The notes: generated by a model not told the origin, from the sequence alone. A stretch of 64,000 bases of DNA from Loxodes magnus (GCA_946699065.1 CAMPDV010000122.1:566001-630000), one strand, 5' to 3'; counted from the first letter of the stretch, positions 24,302 to 36,635 are shown. Translations and numbers: made by a program.

Positions 24302-25461
24302 CATGCATAACAATTTAAGTCATTTAAAAAATTTATTAGAATTTTAGCTATTTATTCAATTAAATTCTCTCTAAGTTCATAAAGAATACAATAAGATATG
24401 CTAGAACTTCAGTTTTTCTTTAGAATAATTATAAAAGGTTAATATTAGAAAATGCTAAAGGAAAACAAAAGAAAGCTCCTATCACATGCATTTATTAATA
24501 ATTTGCTTTAAAAAGATTATCTTTAAAGATGACCTATTGAAGCTAAAAAGAACTTTGTTATAATTAAGTATATATTTATGAAGGTATTTAATAGTTTATG
24601 CTTAATTTATGGAAACTATCACAAGAAGCTTGATTTATTTAATAAAAATTTAGATAATTATTATTGATTTTAACTAGTTAAGGTAATAATTAAACTCCAA
24701 GTAAAGATAATAAATTTAAGATATTACAGGATAATATTAAAATTTGATAGTTTTGAAAATTAATTACGAAATATTGATAACTTTAGTTAAATTTACTGCT
24801 TACCACTTGAATCTATCCAAAGCACTTCAAATAATTTGTCTATTAAATTAATTAAAACTAAGAAAATTTAGAATAATTAGTAGTTTAGATTTCAGTTAGG
24901 AAATGGATTATTATAAATGACTTTAATTTAAAAACAAAATTATTTATAATTAATCAATAATTAACAAACTTCTTAGTTGTTTATTTGCTTATAGGACAAT
25001 TAGCTGAGCTATATAAATAATAGAGATTGAATTTTAGGTGTATTGATAATTGAATAAATTTAAGTAATATATCCTTAGGTCATTAGCTATATGGAGTTAT
25101 TTCATAAATTTATAAAGGAAAACTAAGTTAAAAATAAAAGCCTATCAAATTAAATAAAGATAAGAATTATAGAAACCATTTAAAGTTAATTTCATTATTC
25201 TTTTAATTTTTTCATAATGTAAGTCCTAATGTTTCATTCAGTTTTAAGTATTTATATCTTTTATTTATAAAATTAAAGAAATCAAGTGCAAAGTAGCGCA
25301 GTTTTCATATATTTTCCTGATTAAGAGCTGTTATTAAGATATTACTATTAAGTAAGCTTAAAATGGTAGCATATAATGGAGCAGATTGATTTGAAGTGAT
25401 AGAAGGAAAAGGTTATTATATTAATTTTTAAAAGTTTAATTTTATAGTTGAAAAATTCCAC
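24302..25461. other. Intergenic spacer between convergent genes
   Basis: 1.16 kb, AT-rich, nothing recognised. Confidence 0.5.
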
Positions 25462-25884
25462 TCAAATGATTCCAATTCTGTTTGCCACATCAAGAGCATC
25501 GAAATCAGGAGTAAGCCTTACATAGGCCTTCTTCTTTCCGTCAGGTCTAATGAGAGTGTTGATTTTCAAAGCTTGAATTTGGTACATTTCATGAACGGCT
25601 TACTTAATCTAACGCTTGTTAGAGCGGATGTCCACTATGAAAGTGAGCGTGTTGTGATCTTCAATCTTTTTCATTGAGCTTTCTGTAGCGAGAGGGTGCT
25701 TTATAATTTGGAATTTATCAAGAGGCTCGTTCTTTTTCGTGGTTCTTGGGTATTTTGGAACAGACTTATCTTGCTATGTTTTCTTTGGCTTCCATGTAAC
25801 AGATGTATAAACTTTACGTCTGTGTTGCTTTCCTTCTTTAACACCCTTACCAGCTTTGCGTGCCTACTACTCAGCTTTCTTCAT
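25462..25884 (-). CDS. RPL23A: 60S ribosomal protein uL23 (L23a)
   Basis: 140 residues, full length for the family (usually 140-156). The basic N-terminus ([18 protein letters not shown]) precedes the conserved [20 protein letters not shown], the strand/helix [39 protein letters not shown], and the signature [19 protein letters not shown] ending [12 protein letters not shown]. It binds 25S rRNA near the peptide exit tunnel and is a docking site for SRP and nascent-chain factors. Five TAA/TAG codons fall at Gln positions and the gene ends on TGA, an independent proof of the code. The single Trp is TGG. No intron. Confidence 0.97.
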
Positions 25885-26600
25885 TTTTACTAATATGTTT
25901 TATTATAATTTAGCTTAAATTCCTTTAATTGCCTTTATAAAAATGCAGATTGAAATCCATATTAAAATGGAAAGCTTATAATGCACTCACTTCTAATATT
26001 CACCTTCAAATGCATGCTCTCTCATCACTATTTAAATAAATTTAATACAGTAGTACATTATAGAGTAACACTTAGAAATTATAATAGTCTTTAATTATTT
26101 AAATATCTAACCTTATAAGACATAACTATACGCATTATCTATTTCAATTTGTATAATGACTATACTTTCAAAAGAAAAGGTATAGTTATCTTAGCTAGCA
26201 CACTTGCTATTAGTAGCTTATCTAATTTTAGCAATATTAAAGTATTTAGTGGAAATAACTTTAAAGCTAACTAGCTGGAATAAATTTTAGTGTACAATTA
26301 AAAAAGCTTTTGCTTGACTAAAGCACTAAAATGATTAGCTGTGCTTATTATTTAGCCTGCTATATTTATTTTTAAGCTTTATAAGCTTGCAAGTTTTATT
26401 TAAACATATAAAGCTTAACTTTATAGCTTATTAATGGAAAATCCAATAAAACTACTATTCTTTCTCTTTAGTTTTATAGAACCTCTCTTAACTATTTAAT
26501 AATCTTTCATTAAGCCATAGAAAGAGGATATTTTTTAAAATAGGTTTATTAGGCATTTATGCCTTATATGATGATATGCTATTTAGCTTAACGTTTTTAA
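25885..26600. other. Spacer between divergent genes
   Basis: About 700 bp, AT-rich. Upstream region of uL23 (leftward) and of the Q/N-rich gene (rightward). No motif recognised. Confidence 0.5.
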
Positions 26601-28739
26601 ATGATTAAAGGTAATAAAATGTATAAAAACGAATTAAATAGTCTGCTTAACTAGTTTACTTCTAATAAGCTTATAACTAAATCCAACTCTTCCCTACTTC
26701 AAAATTTCAAAATTGAAAAACATCCAAGAACTACTCCAATTCAGATATTTTCTACTCCATTTGGGTCAAATAATGATATGAAAAGTAACTATAAATTAAA
26801 AAAAATAGAGTAACAAATAGACTCCATAAAGTCCTAGAAGTAAATATAAAGGTTTAAGAAAATCAATTAAAGTTTATAGATTTAAGATACTAAAAGTAAA
26901 TGCTATAAGGCATAGAGTAATCATGCATAAGTCAATATTTTCAAAAATGATATCAAATTGAAAAAATCAGATTTACTATCCTAAAAATCCAGAAGCATAG
27001 CATAATCAAGAGCTATAAGTAGAGACTCTTTTTATAATTATAGTTCCTAAAATTCAAGTATTTAGTAATTTAACAATTACCAAAACTTAGGAGTACAAGA
27101 AATCTTTTTAAAATGGGACAGTTAAAAAAATAGATAGCAAAAGAACCATTTAACAGTTGAAAATGTAGATCAGAATAAAATTTTGTCTCGTGCTTATATT
27201 TCTTTAATTAATTTATAGTAGAAAGAAGTTTTTCCCAATAAGACCAGTTAATAAAGCCTTTTATAAAATCATTTTAAATGGAAGAATCAGACCAATCTGA
27301 AAGAAGATTCTCTTTCTAAGCTTGATTAGTGAATACATAAAATAAAGCAAGCCAAAAATAAAAAATTATAAATTTCATCACCTAAATCCACATTCAATAA
27401 TATTGCTTTTTCTAGTTCATAGCTAAACACTACAACCTTTGGATCAAGCAGTTTGTAGCATAAATAATAGGTCAATTAATAGATATTTTAGACTCTAGAC
27501 CTAAATGAAAAATTATAGAAGTTAAACCATCAAAATAAGAGATATGCTAATGTGATTAGTACAGGACAGAATTCGAGAGTAGAAAGTAATGCGAGTCAAG
27601 GTTCAAATAGAAACTCAGTTGCCTAGAAAACTTCTTTCATAGCTTCTCACATAACTAAAAATTAAAACGCAAATAATCAGAAAGATTATAAAACAAATTA
27701 TAGAATTACATCTAATCCGCAGAATCACTTTGATTTAGAGCACAAATCACATGAAAATGACAGCTAATTATGCGATTATGATGAAAATTAGACTGAATAG
27801 GATAATTTATATCAAACTATTTAAATATTTAAGAATCTAAGCAATCAAGCATAAAAAAATGTAGCAGATGGAAATAATTAGTCCTTTTTCATAAGTCTAT
27901 TTTAAGGAATATTGAAGATAAATAAGATCACGAAAACTAGAAGTAGATTTTTCTTGGCAGATTTTTTCGTCCGTTTGTAATAGATTAAATAGGACTAATA
28001 GATACTTGAATACGAATAGCAGCTCAAAATACTATAAGCAATGAACATTAAAATAACTAAAATGTTCATGCTACTCAAAAGATATTTATTGAGAATTAAT
28101 TTTAACCTTTTAAAGTAAAACACTAAAAAGATAGAACTAAAGGCAATGGCGTTTCATTTTGCGTTATAAAACCTAGTTACAAACATAAAGCTCAAGTAAT
28201 TTTAGAAGTTGAAATCCTAAATAAATAAATTTAAGAAATATTAGATATTAAATGATATGAAAATCAAATATATAAGCCATAAGTTTTACAGGCTTTATGA
28301 ATATAATTTAAAATTAGCTCTTAATAAATGAAAATAATGAGCTAAAAAGTAAAAATAAATAAAGAAAATTATGTATCAGAAGTTTAATCACTTTTTCCAA
28401 CCTATAAAGACGATTATAAAAATGAAGAAGCTTCATGCTTTTACTAAACTTAGATATAAAGTAGAAGAAAAGTCTAAGAAATTTGGAAATAATAAAATAT
28501 TTAAGAGTAATATAAGAATTTCAAGAAACTACAATAAAGCAATATTTGAACTTAAATCAGTCCTTTAAATTCTCATGTTAAAAATTAAGTTAAGAGTTTT
28601 TTTGAAAATGAAGAGAGGGCATCCAAAACTTTCCGAAAGGTAAAGAGTAGATTTTCAGATTCTTCCTCCTGTTGTAGTTGGAGATGTTTGGGAAGTAGGA
28701 TCTCCTGGAACACTAAGTTTAGAATCTTTTTCTTTTTAA
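26601..28739 (+). CDS. Q/N/S-rich protein with C-terminal SFI1-like helices
   Basis: 712 residues if started at 26601 (an in-frame ATG at 26619 is equally possible). The first ~450 residues are low-complexity, dominated by Gln, Asn, Ser and Lys. From ~470 long basic helices appear with aromatic residues at intervals reminiscent of SFI1/centrin-binding repeats (LLKRYLLRINFNLLKQ, SHKFYRLYEYNLKLALNKWK, MYQKFNHFFQPIKTIIKMKK, LHAFTKLRYK). The end PPVVVGDVWEVGSPG, LSLESFSF is hydrophilic. TGA codons at 28329 and 28335 must be Trp, because the helical pattern continues across them in frame. The TAA at 28737 is the likely stop: no in-frame TGA follows for 70 codons of non-coding-looking sequence. A centrin-scaffold role at basal bodies is only a suggestion. 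Confidence 0.6.
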
Positions 28740-29346
28740 AAATAACTGTAATTAATTAGATTTTAGCAAGCTAAGCTTGATATCTTTTATTTAGTAATTT
28801 TATTTCTATATTTAATCATTTCTAATCTATAATATCCAAGCTAATTTTTTCTAATTAAATAATGCTAGAAGTTAACTATTAATTTCACAATTTAAGCTTA
28901 AATATTTAAAATTAAAACTTAATTTAAATATATGGTTCTTTACATTCAAAATTTGAGAAATGAATGAGAGCTATTAGATTTAAATTAGTAATTAGTTAAA
29001 TATAAAACTAAGGAATCTTTTTACTTTTAAGTTATACATTTCCTTATTAATATCTATACCTTTTATAGCTTGTAGTTTTTCATTTACTATCTTATTCTCT
29101 TTTAATAATAAAATAAATTTTTTTATTTAAATTTAAAGTAAATTTTTTTAAGTTTTAAGTATATTTAAGTTCTTCTGGTGTATTATAAAAGTAGGAATTA
29201 ATAATTGATATTAATACAGCAATGAAAGGAAATATCCCAAAAGTAGTTATGAAATAATGAAATTTACTGTAAATAATAGTTAGGAAATATTGGAAAGTTT
29301 ATATAGTTAGGGCTAGATAATTTGAAGTTTGAGTTAATAAAATTTT
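28740..29346. other. Spacer between convergent genes
   Basis: About 600 bp, AT-rich, nothing recognised. Confidence 0.5.
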
Positions 29347-30294
29347 TCACTTGCTTTTAAAGAAGTCTTCATTAGAGGAGGTAAACCCAGATGTGTTAGA
29401 CTCCATCTAGTAAATTTTTTTTGATTTATTTTCATTTGATTGGAAAGAAACTTCATTCTCATCTTTAAATTTATGGTGAGCTACACCAATATTCGATAGC
29501 TAAACCTCTGAATTCTCTTTAAGATATTAAGATGTGGAAGTAGTTTCTTAAAATTTAGGATACACAACTCACATTAAGATAGCGACGTATGTTGCCACAG
29601 TAAGTGTACTAGTGTATAAAGTTCTGCTGCTTATAATCGAAACATACTACATAATTACCAAGATTCATTAGAAGACCAAAAATATTCTAACAAGAACTGA
29701 TACTCTATAAATTTTAGTTAAATAGGAAGTAGCAGCCATTGTTGAAATAACCATCGTAAATATGTAGCCACTGAACATTTACTCTCCACATGTCTTGTTA
29801 AAGAATGGAGTTCAATTGAGGAATATTTCTTGTACATTTTTAGGAACTTGACTTTACATCTCTTTATTAAATAACAGCTCCTCAGTACATTTTCTTGCAG
29901 GTCCTGGTACAGAAGTTACTATAAACGAAAGAACTCTAAATGTATGACCTATTGTTGCTATTCTTAGTACTTATATAATAGTTCTTGCTAAACGATCTTC
30001 TTAACTTTCTTCTCTGAAAAGAGAGATCATAAAAGAGGCTATAATAGTGATTATATTAGTAAATAGTAGTATTTCACTGGCATATTAGGTAAAAATTTAA
30101 TCACCTTAAGGAATTATTTCTTAACCTATATCATAAGCTGGTTTTCTCACTTTGTAAAAGTAAAGTGCAACATTTCTTCCAAAACTAGGAAAATACAAAA
30201 GTCATGCAGTGCAAAATATTATTGTAAACTTATACTTACATAGACATTTGATCTGGTTCTTTAAATTATCAAAACAATTCCCTTTTGGTTGCAT
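29347..30294 (-). CDS. Sphingomyelin synthase / PAP2-like membrane protein lacking catalytic histidines
   Basis: 315 residues, six likely membrane helices. Diagnostic segments: GRNVALYFYKVRKPAYDIGQ, then RVLSFIVTSVPGPARKC (~120-136), which corresponds to the R...T..P.P...C segment of sphingomyelin synthases; FFNKTCGEQMFSGYIFT (~165-180), where the usual CGD..FSGHT has Tyr instead of His; and SIISSRTLYTSTLTV (~219-233), where the usual R-H-H-Y-T-I-D has no His. Both histidines of the SMS/PAP2 catalytic triad therefore seem absent. The protein probably spans ER or Golgi membranes but should not work as a transferase by the known mechanism. The tail from ~250 is hydrophilic. Several TGA codons encode Trp; the stop is TGA at 29347. 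Family assignment is good, the loss of activity is inferred. Confidence 0.72.
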
Positions 30295-31407
30295 TTTTAA
30301 ATATTTAATTTATCCTTATCAATTAATTTTATTTAAATATCTATCAATAACTAAATTGGAGAGATTAGAGTTTAGATAGTTAAGATTAAAGTTGTTTGTA
30401 TTAATAAATAATCAGATTCTTCTTAACTGAAATTAAATTAAGTTTATTATATGCTTATAAGTTAGTGTTAATCATATCAATAAGTCTATTAATATTTATT
30501 AGAAACAAGGTCAATATATAAAGTTAAAGGCTAAATTTACTCTTTAAATTACTTATAATCTCTTATATTAATCTATCCTTTCCTAATTTCAATATCAATT
30601 TGTAGTATCTCCATATGTTCTCATAAAAATTACAATTAGCTCAATTAACTTAATTTATCTAAGTAATCTTTTCATTCATCTAAACCTTGAGCATACCCAG
30701 CAATTTTAAAAATAACTTTAGGATAATGTTAATAGTCTTTAAATAGTTGAAGTATTAAAATCTCAAGGATAAAAATTCCAATGAATTAATTAAAGTTATA
30801 TTTGAAGTTAGTAACTAAAATGATTATTTATAGGAAATATATTTAAATAATTTTAATATAGTTGTAATTATCTACTTATTTTTAATTATTTGCATGTACC
30901 ACCATTTTAACTATTTCTATGCTTTTATTATGTAAATTACTTAGGTTAATATTTAGATGAAAAAGACTAGCTTGATTTTATAAAAAAGCCATAAAGCTTT
31001 TAAATTTATATTATATTTAGCATTTTACTTATTTATCTATTTATACCTTTTATATGAGATAGTTTTAGCCTTTTAACAATAGGAAGCTTTACTCTTAATA
31101 TCACGTATAACTTTTCTAAATATACTAAATCAATAAATTAACTTCATACTTTATTCCTTAACATATAGCCACCATTCAATACAGTTATAAGCTCTCTATT
31201 AAGTATCTATGCTATTTTATTTTAAACTGAAAAAGATTGATAATTTTAATTATTTTAAATATAAACTAGAATAGTATGCTCAGATTTAATAACTTGGAAA
31301 TTTTACTAAATGAGTTAAGTGCTTTAAGAATATCAAAGAGTATGTGGATTATCAGAGATTAATAGATTTATTTAATAAAATTTTATTAAAGCAAGCAGAT
31401 AAAGTTC
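30295..31407. other. Intergenic spacer, nothing recognised
   Basis: 1.1 kb AT-rich sequence between two genes on the minus strand. Confidence 0.5.
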
Positions 31408-33359
31408 TCATTGCACTGTTTTATTCAACTAATCGAATTTTACCGTGAACTTCTAAAACTCATTGATAAAATTCTAATATTAGTTTTGGAGTTGTTCCCA
31501 TTCTTAGGTTTGGTCTTCATTTTAGCTATACTATATTTACTGATTTAGCTATTAATATTACTGGGTTCTTTTCTAATTCTAATTAACAATGTTATTTACC
31601 GTTTAATAGCCTTGAGGTTTGTTTTTATAGATAGGATGTTGAGTTATTGGTTAATAATTATCTCTTACTGTTTAGTTTTAAGTTTTAAAATTTTTATTTT
31701 GCTTTTAGATGAAATTAATACCTTGGCTTTACCTTCCATTTGCATTTTTTGATATATTTTTTAATTTGTTTTCTTAATCTTTCATAATTTAGCTTCTAGC
31801 TAAATTTTGCAATCCGTTTACTTTATTTATAAAATATTATTAAAACTCATTATGTTTTTAGGTGCAACAAAATGTACTCATTCTTGATAAAGAGTCCTTG
31901 CTGGAATCCCCTTACATAAATTAGCGTTAAAAATGTGAAGTTAAGCTAGTTTATGGTTTTGTTTATTAGTTGATTATTTTAGGTTTGAAAGTACATTCAT
32001 TCATTTCCTGTTAAATTTTCTTTTTCTGCTAAACTAAAATTTTTTTGTTAACTTTCTCAAAGAATTCTTAATTTCTCTCTATTAAGCTTCTGTTCTCCTA
32101 TTTTTTGGTTTTATTAGCTTTCCCTTTTACTTTTTGATGCTAGGGCTATTAAGTATAACCTTTATCTAAGCTTCTTTAATTAATCAACTCCCTGTAATTT
32201 TTATTTGTCTTAGGCTAAAAAGTACACTCTTAGTACTATTATTATTCGCTATTTTTTATGGAAGATTATTTTCTTTGCATATACTAGAAGTGATTTCTAT
32301 TTATGAATGTTTAAAAACTTTCATTTTACTTTTACACTATAGGAGAGCAAGATCTTGTGTTTTTTTGTGGCTTAGAAATGTGACCAGAATCTTAACTTCT
32401 AAAGCTTTAGGCAGTATTTCTTCCAGACCCTTTCTACAAAGAGATTCGGGTACTTTTTAATAATTGGTCAGTATTCTTATTAATATTTGGAGTAAATGAG
32501 CATTCTTATTAGTGTAATTACTTGTTTTTTTCCTAAGTTTTTGTTTTTATTTCATCGTGATTTTTATATAAATATTCAAACACCTTATCTTAGCTTTAAG
32601 GCCTCTTTATAACCTAAAAATTGTAATTATTAGTTTAAGGTTTTGCTTTTTGCAAAGCTTCGCTTTCTTATTTTAATTTTTACTCTGCAATTTCTTCTGC
32701 TTTTTCTTATTTTTGTTTCTGCTCTTTATATAAGCGATCATAAACTGTGCCGCTTCTATTTAGTATACTTGAGTTTGTATTAATTGTTGGGGAATATGTA
32801 TATTCAGTTTCGTTGTTTTCAGAGTAAAACTATCTGTTCTTAATGAATTTTTCAAATCTTTAATCTCAACCATCAACTGGGTTTTAATAGTTAAATACTT
32901 TTCTATCTTTGTTTATCTTAATACCTTATATTTCATTATATAGCTTCTAGTTTTCTTGATTTATTTGAAATTCACGTTCATTCTAAATTTTCGAATTTGA
33001 ATCATTTTTTCACTTATTAGTGTATTCAGCAAAGTCCATACTTCTCGGCCGTGCGACTGAAAATTCAGGATTGTATTAGTTTATTTTTGGTTTCTGTTAG
33101 AGGAAACTAGCTTCCTCTTGCAGTTTTTAATTCAAAGCTTGCTGATATTCAACGTCTCTCTGTTATCGTTAAATGATTCCTTGGTTGTAGAGTCTGGAAT
33201 GAATAGATTCCTATCTAACTTACATTTTTAACTATTGATATAAGAAATTAAAGTTTTAATTTAATTAATACATTTCTTTTCATATTCTATATCATCCAAA
33301 CTAATCTAATTACTTTCTTCTTTATCTTCCTACTCTTTAAATCCATTCTAATGAAACAT
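31408..33359 (-). CDS. Q/N-rich ciliary-type repeat protein (C-[ST]-F-x-P motifs)
   Basis: About 645 residues. Q/N/K-rich throughout, with three copies of a short motif: ECSFTPNIN, ECTFQPKTN and ECTFKPKII, spaced along the second half. The same kind of motif together with a VYDRLYKEQKQKQEK segment (~225-240) is common in uncharacterised proteins of ciliates and flagellates. The frame from ~33215 down to the TGA at 31408 is continuous. The first ~45 codons (from MFHQNGFKEQEDKEES) are in another frame, so a junction lies near 33219-33232; the only fitting GT...AG removal there is 14 nt (GTTAAAAATGTAAG), shorter and less canonical than the other introns. An alternative start at a later ATG (33225 region) is possible. 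Function unknown, probably cytoskeletal. Confidence 0.65.
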
Positions 33360-33842
33360 GCCACTTACTCTATCTAGCTTCTTGCATGCTTCTGATCCTT
33401 AAATCCTAATTAGTCTTGGTAAGTTTGAAATAAAGAAGAGACATAATTCTAATATTTATACTAGTAATTATTAAATAGCAGCATAAATATGTTTTAAAGC
33501 TCATTTAGTTACAATTAGGTAACTCTTTGCTTTACATTTAGTAGATTAAGCTTATTTTTCTTTAAAATGCTAATACATTTGCAACTCTTGCTTTCTATAG
33601 TTTAAAGCAGAACAAGCTATTTATAGATAGCGCTACTCATAGCCAAAAGCATTAAAGGATCTACATATTAATGATATATTAATGAGTCTTAAGTCTAAAT
33701 AATAAACATGATACTAAAGCTTTAATAGGACTGGAAAAGTTTCTAGGTTCTAGAAATAGATTTAATATAAAGGAAGCTTATTAAAGGTAATTAAAAGTAG
33801 CATTAATTAATATCTTGGTAATAAATAGCTAAATAGCATAAA
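33360..33842. other. Spacer between divergent genes
   Basis: About 480 bp upstream of two divergent genes, AT-rich, no motif recognised. Confidence 0.5.
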
Positions 33843-35510
33843 ATGTGATAGAATTAATTATTAGAAAACGATGCTGCTGCTTGGCAAAGAGCAAAGGCTC
33901 ATGATTTGCACTACTAGAGGCTTAATTATATTTATAGTAGAGGAAGTAAGCATACCAGGATTGATAATAAACTACCTGTTAGTTATAAAATATCTCCTGT
34001 TGTGAAGACTTGAACTGCGTTTCATGAATAAGGTAATTTTTTAGTATTTAGCTGCTATTAATGAGATTAAACGTGAAAACTAGGCTCTTCTTACTAATCT
34101 GATGGAAATTATTTAAGGAAAGCAATCTTTTATTAGTGAAAATTTTAAAACTGAAGTATATCCAATAAGCAAGGTGACTTACCATGCTCCTAAAAGGAAA
34201 GAATATTTAGTATAGATTCATTAAGAAAACGAAGCATTGGCAAGAAGAATTGTAGACTAAAGAGGTTAAATTAGTTTCAATTAAATGGAAAAGGAATTTA
34301 AAAGGAGTAGAGACTATTTGAAGTATAGTTCTAAATTGGGCTAAGCAAAAGATAAAATTAGAGGACCAATGAAAGATTGGTAAAGTAAATAGAATTCTCA
34401 GGTAAGATTATAATAAAGAATATTTCTAGAATATATGACTTAAGAAATATGAGCTTACCTTCCATAGACCAAGCTAAAACATAAAGATCTGATAGATGAA
34501 ATCAAAGCAAAAAGAAAAAGCAAGACAATTCAGCAAAAAGTGTTAAGAAAAATCTAAATAGAACAATGGAAGATCAATTAACTAATAAAAGTATTAATAA
34601 AACTATGCTAGAATATAGTGATTTAAATCAAGCTACTGACTTTGATAAATAGCAAATTGTTTTAATGAATAATAAGTCAATTAATTAAAGTAAAATGAAT
34701 TAAAATACTGAAGCTGAAATCTAGAAATTTACGTAGAATGACCAATCCAAAGAAAAAAGCTAGTCTAATGATTAGCAGACAAATTAAAAAAAAGATAAGT
34801 GGGAAAATCAAAATAGTAGTAATAATGGAGCATAATTAAATTAAGAAATATAGCAATAAAAGCAAAATGAAAACTAATATAAAAATTCAGAAGATAAAAA
34901 GGAAATTAGTAATTTAACTTTAAATACAGATAATGCTAAATCTGTACAAAAGGATTAAAAAAATATTGAAAATGTCTTAGATAAAAATAAATTAAATTAG
35001 AGTAATTAAAATTAAAATGAAGATAGTTTAAGATAACTATCAAATCAGAATTAGTAAGAAGTATTAGACATCCATCCAAGTCAAGTATAATTTAAATCTA
35101 GTAAAATTTAAGTTTAGCATCAAGGTAACGAGATTATTAGCTAAGATATTGGCAAGAAACAAATTGAACTTTAAAAGAGATATAGCTTAAAAATTGATTA
35201 AAACATTAACTTATAAAATATTCAAAATTTAGATCTAGACAAATAAGATATTGAAGAAATAAGCGAAGAAGTAAGTTAATAATCTAATATACAAAAATAA
35301 ATTAACAATAGTAGCGTTAAAAAGGATTCACTGAATAGAGAAGCAAAGGTGATTGAAAAAAAACAATAAATTCAATAAAACTATAAATAAAAAGAAACTA
35401 AGTAACAGTAAACCAACAAAATTAATAGTCAACAAAAAAATAGCAAAAATTCAGCCAATAATTAATAAAAGTAAGGAAATAAAACTAAAAATCTTGGAGC
35501 GAATCACTAA
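33843..35510 (+). CDS. CFAP97/KIAA1430-domain protein with long low-complexity tail
   Basis: Two introns (34033-34051, 34402-34418) are removed. The N-terminal domain has the CFAP97 (Hemingway) pattern: WQRAKAHDLHYQRLNYIYSR, then a conserved IDNKLPVSY, then HEQAAINEIKRENQALLTNL with the family's helix ending at an EN..LL motif, followed by MEIIQGK. Members of this family are found in cilia and sperm tails and affect flagellum assembly. The remaining ~350 residues are Q/N/K/S/D-rich. The 3' end is uncertain: no in-frame TGA is found before the convergent RING-MORN gene; the TAA at 35508 is used here, while another small intron near 35327 would give a TGA at 35355. ATG is followed directly by TGA TAG, read as Trp-Gln. 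Confidence 0.75.
34033..34051 (+). other. 19-nt intron
   Basis: GTAATTTTTTAGTATTTAG. Removal joins TAFHEQ to AAINEIKRENQALL, restoring the CFAP97 core. Confidence 0.88.
34402..34418 (+). other. 17-nt intron
   Basis: GTAAGATTATAATAAAG. Removal joins DWQSKQNSQ to NISRIYDLRNMS and keeps the frame open into the Gln-rich tail. Confidence 0.85.
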
Positions 35511-35681
35511 CACCGTTCAATTTATTATTTTATAATTTCAATTAAAGCATCTCACTATCAAAGTATTTCGCATAGAAAAATAATTTTATTTTTTAAATCA
35601 AAAATGTTATTAAAAAAAAAATTTAGTTCTATTTTAGTTATAGAAGTCATAAAATAACTTAAAATTAAATTAAAGAAGATA

Positions 35682-36635
35682 TCAATATCTTTTGACTATA
35701 TTATCATTTTCCCAATTAGCTTCAACAAATCTTCCATCTCTTTTGTACATTATTCCATATCCATTTTTTTTGTTATTTTTAAACTCTCCTTCATACCTCA
35801 TACCATTATGAAAATGGTATATTCCATCTCCCTGAAATTGATTATTCTATCATTTTCCAAAATATCAATCGCCATCAGAACCTAATCAGACTCCTTTATC
35901 TTCCAATTTATCATTTTAGTAAAATCCTATAAAAACACTTTGCTTTGATTTCCTCAAACCAAAACCTTATAAGCCATTTTAATCCCATTAGCCAACTAAT
36001 ATTCACTCAATGCTTTGATAAATTTTGGTAGTGAAATTGAATTATTTGCTTTAATTAGAAATAAAGCTCATAGATTTCGAAATAGTTGTAGGCTTCTAAC
36101 TTTATGAACTAGAGCTTATTTCTTTTCCATTAAATTCCTCTTATTTTTTATTAAATTCTTATGATTTTCCCTCTAACTCAAGATACTTTTACTCTAATTT
36201 TTTATAGGTTTCTAGTAGTTAATCATGCTGATCTTTCTACTTCTAAAAATCTTGCTTCAAGACTTTATTCTCAGCTTCCAACTACTAAATCTTACTCAAG
36301 CAATTTTCCAGCTAATTTTTCTAAGAACATTCATTCTATTAATGGAGTTAAAAACGTTCAAGTGTAACAATACTTTAGCAAAATTAGCACCTTAATTTGT
36401 AATCATTTAGGATACCTAAAACTAGTTTAACAGGAGATTATAAATCAGGATTAAGTTTCCTACAATTAGGGCATTATTTCTATTTTTAAGTGGAAAGCCA
36501 TTAATTAATGCATTCACAGCAAAAAAGGTTCTCACATTAGCTACATTGAAAAGGTTCCTTTACTACATCTTGACAAATAGAACAGATAAACTATTAGGCT
36601 ATTTTATCAATAAATTGTTCTTTAGAATACCCCAT
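35682..36635 (-). CDS. RING finger, coiled coil and MORN-repeat protein
   Basis: 317 residues. N-terminal RING at ~18-61: ICSICQDVVKEPFQCSQC, LFCCECINQWL, QCPNCRKL, a complete C3HC4-like set with Cys replacing the usual His position. A coiled coil covers ~95-170 (KIQQLEAENKVLKQDFQKQK). From ~205 to the end there are about five MORN repeats (ILVGQWDQNGLQGFG, VFIGFYQNDKLEDKG, WYFGKWQNNQFQGDG, MRYEGEFKNNKKNGYG, GRFVEANWENDN). RING domains recruit E2 enzymes, so it is a probable ubiquitin ligase; MORN repeats often bind membranes or scaffold cytoskeletal structures. Trp in several MORN repeats is encoded by TGA at positions where Trp is expected. Stop TGA at 35682. It is convergent with the CFAP97 gene. 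Confidence 0.88.

Noticed and set aside
28371-28568. Separate small gene starting MYQKFNHFF
   Set aside because: It is in frame with the preceding gene and continues its helical pattern once TGA at 28329 and 28335 are read as Trp.
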